Of a stretch of DNA of 64,000 nt, positions 58,756-64,000 are shown piece after piece. The notes beneath the pieces are model-generated. The model ran no database searches, was not told the DNA's origin, and was given only the letters and a program-made list of their open reading frames with translations. Numbering within the stretch: position 1 is the stretch's first letter; each line of letters opens with the position of its first letter. This DNA is from Zea mays. Lineage: Eukaryota > Streptophyta > Magnoliopsida > Poales > Poaceae. The stretch lies in NCBI RefSeq assembly GCF_902167145.1, contig NC_050099.1, positions 239,642,588 to 239,706,587 of the forward strand. The letters are read 5' to 3'. The translations under genes were made by a program, and so were the position numbers.

Positions 58756-58835
58756 GTGTAGCTAAATGTCTTAAATGTGCATGTATCCACTATTTCTTCT
58801 GAGCCTGCTTTCAGTTTATGTGGTAGGTTGACCGA

Positions 58836-59030
58836 GTGACGACGACAATGTCTAACACCGAAACATGTGGAGATGTTGTCACTGGCCAAGATTGGGAGCA
58901 AGCTACTGATTGGCACACTGTGGAGAACAAAGATCTTGAAGAGCTAATGGCAAACATATATCTTGATGCACAAGAGGACGATTATGTTTGTGGTAGTGGT
59001 GGGGATGGACAAGAAGTAATGCACCATTAG
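58836..59030 (+). CDS. Small ORF of unknown identity (64 codons)
   Basis: An acidic 64-codon frame (58836-59030, TAG) rich in Glu/Asp/Gln with no motif I recognise. A pyrimidine-rich CTGCTTTCAG lies just upstream (near 58800), so it could be a last exon of a lost gene or a captured fragment. The base use is more gene-like than the LINE beside it. Function unknown. Confidence 0.3.
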   Translation: MTTTMSNTETCGDVVTGQDWEQATDWHTVENKDLEELMANIYLDAQEDDYVCGSGGDGQEVMHH

Positions 59031-59073
59031 ATTAAGATCACTAAAAAAGCTAGGTTGTATTTTTTTTCCTTTA

Positions 59074-59148
59074 GGGCTTGTTTGGGTATTCTAGTATTTA
59101 GCTCAATCCATATGTATTGAGGTGAATACTAGAGTACCCAAACAAGCC
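59074..59148. mobile_element. Tiny hairpin MITE (Tourist-like)
   Basis: 75 bp that fold back almost completely: GGGCTTGTTTGGGTA at the left pairs with TACCCAAACAAGCC at the right, with loop CTCAATCCATATGTATTG. It is flanked by TTTA-like duplicates. Size and ends fit the smallest Tourist-type elements. Confidence 0.7.
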
Positions 59149-59309
59149 TTTAGGCTTTTGTCCCCATATAGTTGAAATGAGGTTTTACCTAAAGGTTTTT
59201 AACGAGGCAGCCAATGTAAATAGCTCTTTTTAAAGTGTGGTGATCTAATTTTTAATGTCTGGTTGTCTACTTGTGTGGCTAATAGCTGTATGGTTGTATT
59301 CATTGATTG

Positions 59310-62300
59310 TGTCACACCCGGGTTTCGGGGCACCAAGACCCGGGCGCGAACATAATCACCAGGTGTGCTGGGACCAAGTCTCACACATATGATGAATCAT
59401 GACACATGATCGAATGTCACAACTTTACTATATAATAGGAGTTCTATACAAAATAAATAAATAATTACATTATAAGGAGACAACGGTCCAGCAACCCAAA
59501 GTTGACTGGGAGACGACAGCCTAGATCTCTCTCACGAACTCATCGCAGCATCCTCCATGCGCCTCATCCTGCGGTACCTGTTCTTGACCTGTGGGGGGGT
59601 GTGAGACAGCAAGAGTGAGCTCACATGCGTTCATCGCTCAACAAGTTGTGGGGAATAATGTGCATGAACTCGCCAAAGGTGGGAGCTCACGTGAAGTGTA
59701 AGGCTTACCAAAGAGGATGGTTAGAGCTGAGCATTGCTTTTAAAGTTGGTCAAAATTTTATTAGCAATTACTAAGTATAAGTAAATACCAACCCAATTAA
59801 ATAGTAGAACAAAAGTAACAACCTCACCTGCGATGCAATGCATATGACAAATTGAGTTTAAGTTCCATAATTTAATCATGTGAGGGTCTGAGCTGCTCAT
59901 GACCGTGAGCACGGCTAGTATACCAGTTTTACACTCTGCAGAGGTTGCACATCTTTACCCACAAGTCATGTTACCCATCTTCCAAGGGATCGCGACTTCC
60001 CATACACCTCTACCGAGGAGGCGAGGCAGGGTAACACTACGAGGCCTTTACAAAGTTCCACTAGCTTCAGAAAACCCGCTACAGTTTATAGGAAGCTCCA
60101 ATGCAGGGTTCTTGGCTGACCGCCATCGCAGCAAAATCAACCAAGGACCTCCCTACACTGACCACTCCCCTACTGCCCTTGCCCCTTTCGGGTAAGGTAG
60201 TCCTCCACTAGCTTTCCTAATTAATCAGCCAAGGGCGTCCATAAACCCTTGTGGTAGCACTGTTTTCCCGGGTGGTCGCTCCATGTTCCAATTAACATAA
60301 TGATCTTATCATGAACAGTAAATAACAACAGATAACAAAAGTATAATCATGAATAATGTATCTTCATACCCAAAACCACATAAAGCACTAGCAAGTACTA
60401 CCCAAAAAGTTCAGTGGTAAACAAGGTATAAAGATAGACAAACTAGGGTAACCTATTGGGTCCCATCAAAATTAACCTATGCAGATCATTATGATTAATC
60501 AGAACATGGCTGGGTAAAAAGAAGTGATCAAGGGCACAACTTGCCTGGGACTTGAGATTCCAGATACTAGGATGATCTTCAGATGACTCGTGTCCTCACT
60601 GCTAAACGTAGCAATACAGACAAAAATGGTATATACAAAATTAACATCACACCAAACATAAGAATAAACTACGTAATAATAATCTACGCGTTGCTACGAG
60701 ATCGTGGGAACAAGAATCGCTAAATTCGGAGTTACGATTAAGAAGTTATGGTTTTCTGAAATTATTTAGTGCTTAGAATAGATTAATTCAAATGAACAAT
60801 TTTAATTCAAATTTCATAGCTAAACCGTGCTACCAGTTGATAGACAATATTAAAACAAGATTATTGCAACTGGAATGACTCAATTTGGAGTTAAAATGAA
60901 TTAAATATAAATTATACAAGTTTCTAGCATTTATTTTCACATTAGAATCATTTTTCTAAATTTATTTTTCTGATTTTTCTATCTCTCTGGACCGCGCATC
61001 AAAATCTGTAAAGTAAAGGGCCCCCTGCGCGAATAAACCTAAGACTCAGAGCACAGTAGCTAGGGATGGCGGATTTATTATGTCTTTCGCTGGGGTCTCT
61101 TTTACAAAAACGTGCTGGCCGAAGGGGTACGATGGATTCTGAGCCGCCCAGATCTGATCCAAGCGTCAGGATTAAATCTCCATTCCACGAACCGGTATGT
61201 GCTCCCATCCGCGAGGAGAGATCGCCCTAGCCCTCGGATCGACCAGCGACGGCCCGATTGTAATAACACGAAACAGTGAATGTAATCTAATCTTGGCCCT
61301 TCATCAAAGGACCAATGACCAGGAGCCATCTTCTACCTCCGTCAACCAATAAGTGACAGCGCGTGCACCAGGGGATGTGAACCCGACGAGCGCCAGATTC
61401 ACAGCCCGAGATCTTTGTTTGGAGCACGGACGTGACTTGCGCAACACAGAGTTGATGACAAGTACCAGGTCGTGACCATACCGGCATTTAGAAGCGTGGG
61501 CAGGGTTGCCCCACCGGAGGAGCAGTGTGACGGTGCCACCATGGTTGCCAAAGGTGATGCGCCGGCCCTTCGACACCGGCGCCGTACGAGGAAGCGCCAT
61601 GGTTTCGGAGGACGAGGAGGTGGCGGCGCTCGGGATTATCAGTCCGAGTGGTCGCAGAGCGGGCTGGCGGGGTTGGCGAACTGGAGCGCGCTGGATCGCT
61701 TGAAGACGCACGACGCCAACTCTCTCTGTCTCTTTTCTCTGTTTGCCGCCCCGGCGCAAGTGTTCTTCTGGTTGCTCAACGGGGAGAGGCCCGGGCTATA
61801 TAGCCACCAGGCAGAGTCAAATCCCAACAGCCCCGCGAAAATAGCCCTAATCCCCAGCCGATTTCCCCCAGGTCGTTTCCGGGTTCTGCTCGATTTTCTA
61901 CCGATTCTGCGGACTCCGTTTTGGCTGCAGCCCTGGCTTCGTTTGGTTACCGTGGAGGGGAAAGAGCTGACGCTCTGGTCCCACCCATCAGTGGCTAGCG
62001 AGCATGCGTTTGTTTGAGCAAAGGTGCAGGCGGCATGGGCCCATGTGGCGGTGACCAAGTGAGTGTAAGGGAGTGTTTGGCCGAGCGGGCTGATGCGCGG
62101 ACCCCGCGAATGGCTGACCTGCGGGCCATACTTGTCGGCACGCTGGCCGGTTGGGTGCTCACATAAGTGGGCCAACATGCTAGGGTTTCGTGGGCTGCGC
62201 GGGAGGGATGTGAGGCGAAGTGGGCCAAATTGGTGACTGTCGGCCCAATGGTGCACAGTTTCGTTTTATTTTTATTTTTCTCCACTATTTCCTTCCCTTT

Positions 62301-62721
62301 TGATTTTTAAACTTTGAATTTCAATTCAAATGTTGTTCTGGATTTGTTTTTACCAATTAAACATGTTCTATGAACATCCAGTATTAATTTCATTTATAAA
62401 ATTTATTTTGTATTTTTATAGTACCTCTTTTCTTTATTATTTTCCCTTTCTCACTTATAAATTAAGTCTTAATTCTATTTTTCAAATTTAAACTTGTCTC
62501 ACAAATTTGAATACAAATGTAGAAATACAATAACCACAACATGATATGCATATTTCTGTATTTATTTATTTGTTAATTGACCAATATTATTTCATTATTT
62601 GAATATGCACAAATAGAATCAATTCAAATAATCTCCAAAGGTTCCATAGATTCTAAAACACTTTTATATCAATATATGCATTTATTTATTTATTTTATTA
62701 TACCAATTTTAGGGCTTTACA
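59310..62721. mobile_element. S1: probable 3.4-kb solo LTR
   Basis: Starts TGTCACACCC and ends GGGCTTTACA with a perfect 5-bp duplication GATTG at 59305-59309 and 62722-62726. TG...CA ends, a 5-bp duplication and no primer site, gag or pol inside fit a solo LTR. The length and TGTCACACCC/GGGTGTGACA end resemble long Del/Tekay-type Gypsy LTRs; by that resemblance the LTR would read on the minus strand, but I am unsure. CTATATAG near 61796 may be a core promoter. Long frames inside (for example 61472-62017) show no domain. Confidence 0.7.
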
Positions 62722-62726
62722 GATTG

Positions 62727-63676
62727 CTAATGGCTATTTCAATCTGCTGTAGTGCTATATGGGCTGGCTGTACTGTGTACTATATGGCTGATGGCTGATA
62801 GCTCATAAAACTTGTGGTTGTTCGCTTCAATTCAATGCTTGTTGTATGGTTGTATCCTGTAACCTATAGGTAGTAAGCCTGACTTGATTTAATTCAATGC
62901 TTGTTGTATGGTTACAACCATGTAACCTATAGTCAGTAAGCCTAACTATCCTGTATGGTTGTTTATAAAACTTGTTGTAATGCTATGTGGGTTGTATTTG
63001 TATCCTACATAGCTGCCTGCAGTAATGCTGTTTATGAGGCGAGCATCAGGCCATCACGGCAAGAAAGTCCGGCCCAACCCTACGGCCTAGTTAAAGCCAG
63101 CAGTGCCATGCTTGGGCTGGTGTTCGGGCCCAAGTGCTGGCCCGTGACAGGTTTGGGCTGTGCTGGCCCGGCCTGGCCCATTGGCCAGGTATACCTGTGA
63201 TGAGTTACACATGAAAAAGAATTCTTAAAGAAGACCACACAAAAAATAAGTGATATTAAAATAGCAAGTAAAAGAAACCACAAAATTGGTTGATCACGAT
63301 CATACATCTGGTCTATTATAAAGTACTTACCATCCACGTTAAAATGAATAGTCAACTGCACTAGAAGCTGACTCGTACTAAAACTGGAGCTGATACTGTC
63401 CAAGACAACAAAGGAACACAAAATATACATACTATGCAATTCAAGCAGACACAATATACAAGGAGTGAGGCTGAAAGCAGCTTAGGCCCTCTAAAACAGA
63501 GTTACATTCGATGATGACGCCCTTGGAAACAAGTTGTACAACATATCACAGCCGACAGAATACACCACCTGGTTGTATGGAACACATTCTCTCGAGGGCT
63601 TCGATGCATGTCTGTCCCGCTGAGTGCTGCAGACCCTTAGTCTAGAGATGAAAGAGCAGGTGTTCCCACACTTCTT
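62727..63676. other. Intergenic or 3' UTR sequence with a 62-bp tandem repeat
   Basis: 62829-62952 contains two copies (from 62829 and 62891) of a unit with ATTCAATGCTTGTTGTATGG. 63050-63180 is rich in GGCCC and resembles repeated grass DNA I cannot name. 63190-63676 is AT-rich and may be the 3' UTR of the exon at 63677-63758. Confidence 0.45.
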
Positions 63677-63758
63677 TTACCCGAATGGATTACTACCCCC
63701 AACGGAGCCGTATGAAGGTGGGGGGGTGTTTGGCTGGAGGTATCCCAAACCTTGTTGC
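63677..63758 (-). CDS. Possible terminal exon of a minus-strand gene
   Basis: On the minus strand an acceptor (ATCGCAG) at 63759 leads into one base plus 26 codons and a TAA at 63679-63677. The encoded tail is rich in Gln, Pro, Gly and Ser and ends NPFG. NPF motifs bind EH domains in endocytic proteins, so a trafficking protein is possible, but this is a guess from four residues. The rest of the gene would lie right of the window, with MITEs in its intron. Confidence 0.35.
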
Positions 63759-63802
63759 CTGCGATGTCACACGTCAGACACAGTGTTGCAGGAAATATAG
63801 TA

Positions 63803-63906
63803 CTCCCTCCGTTCTTTTTTATTTGTCGCCGTTTAGTTAACAATGAACTAGCGGGTGACAAATATTCGAGAATGGAGTTAGTACAAATATTCGAGAACGG
63901 AGTTAG
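63803..63906. mobile_element. Stowaway-like MITE
   Basis: TA|CTCCCTCCGTTC at the left and GAACGGAG..TA at the right, about 104 bp. A 25-bp unit (ACAAATATTCGAGAAYGGAG) is duplicated at the right end (from 63858 and 63883). Confidence 0.72.
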
Positions 63907-63914
63907 TACAGGTT

Positions 63915-63980
63915 AGGGCTTGTTCTTTCAATCCACGTGGATTGAATGGAATTGAGTAGATTTAAATCCCAAACAAGTCA
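63915..63980. mobile_element. Short Tourist-like MITE
   Basis: GGGCTTGTTCTTTCAATCC at the left and CCCAAACAAGTC at the right form imperfect inverted ends around AATCCACGTGGATT, a sequence common in grass MITEs. Confidence 0.6.
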
Positions 63981-64000
63981 AAATCTTTCATTTTTTTCCA

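Noticed and set aside
61472..62017. 181-codon frame in S1 as a gene
   Set aside because: It lies in a probable solo LTR, overlaps long frames on the other strand and has no motif; GC-rich sequence opens frames by chance.

Overview
The window looks like a maize (Zea mays or a very close relative) nuclear chromosome segment. It has one intron-rich housekeeping gene set in several layers of nested LTR retrotransposons. The organism call rests on maize-type Copia elements of the Sirevirus (Opie/Ji-like) kind, whose LTRs carry palindromes such as CACCGGACAGTCCGGTG and an initiator-Met primer site, plus grass Tourist- and Stowaway-type MITEs and a plant coatomer gene. I ran no searches; family names rest on recognised motifs.

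Left block (1-24189). C1 (1-2700, +) is a Copia copy whose pol is fused by deletion to its 3' LTR tail. It abuts G1 (2701-7712, -), a broken Tat-type Ty3/Gypsy element. G1 sits inside C2, an older minus-strand Copia element (7713-8274 and 17122-20242). C2's gag is split by C3 (8275-17121, -), a complete but defective Copia element with target duplication CTAAC. Next come 1.6 kb I do not recognise (20243-21856) and a scar of inverted LTR fragments (21857-23864).

Middle block (24190-36990). C4 (-) is split in its reverse transcriptase by C5 (27064-35813, -), which has both LTRs and a decayed gag-pol. A Gypsy LTR fragment related to G1's LTR ends about 1 kb upstream of the gene.

Gene (37398-46757, +). 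A coatomer subunit beta' (beta'-COP) gene can be assembled into 25 coding exons giving about 919 residues, close to the usual plant length. It encodes the WD40/solenoid subunit of the COPI vesicle coat. Its first coding exon is only the ATG, one intron is GC-AG, there are two possible C-termini, and intron 23 holds a MITE.

Right block (47210-64000). A Tourist-like MITE precedes a decayed L1-type LINE. The LINE is split by C6 (49423-58346, +), a structurally intact, recently inserted Sirevirus with target duplication TAAGG, near-identical LTRs and open gag and pol frames. Further right are an unknown small ORF, MITEs, a 3.4-kb probable solo LTR (59310-62721, duplication GATTG) and a possible last exon of a minus-strand gene (63677-63758).

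The most unusual points are a conserved gag/pol junction (pol in the +1 frame, next to a splice-acceptor-like site) in several Sirevirus copies, 19- and 22-bp changes in palindromic module number between the two LTRs of single elements, and the odd splicing features of the coatomer gene.
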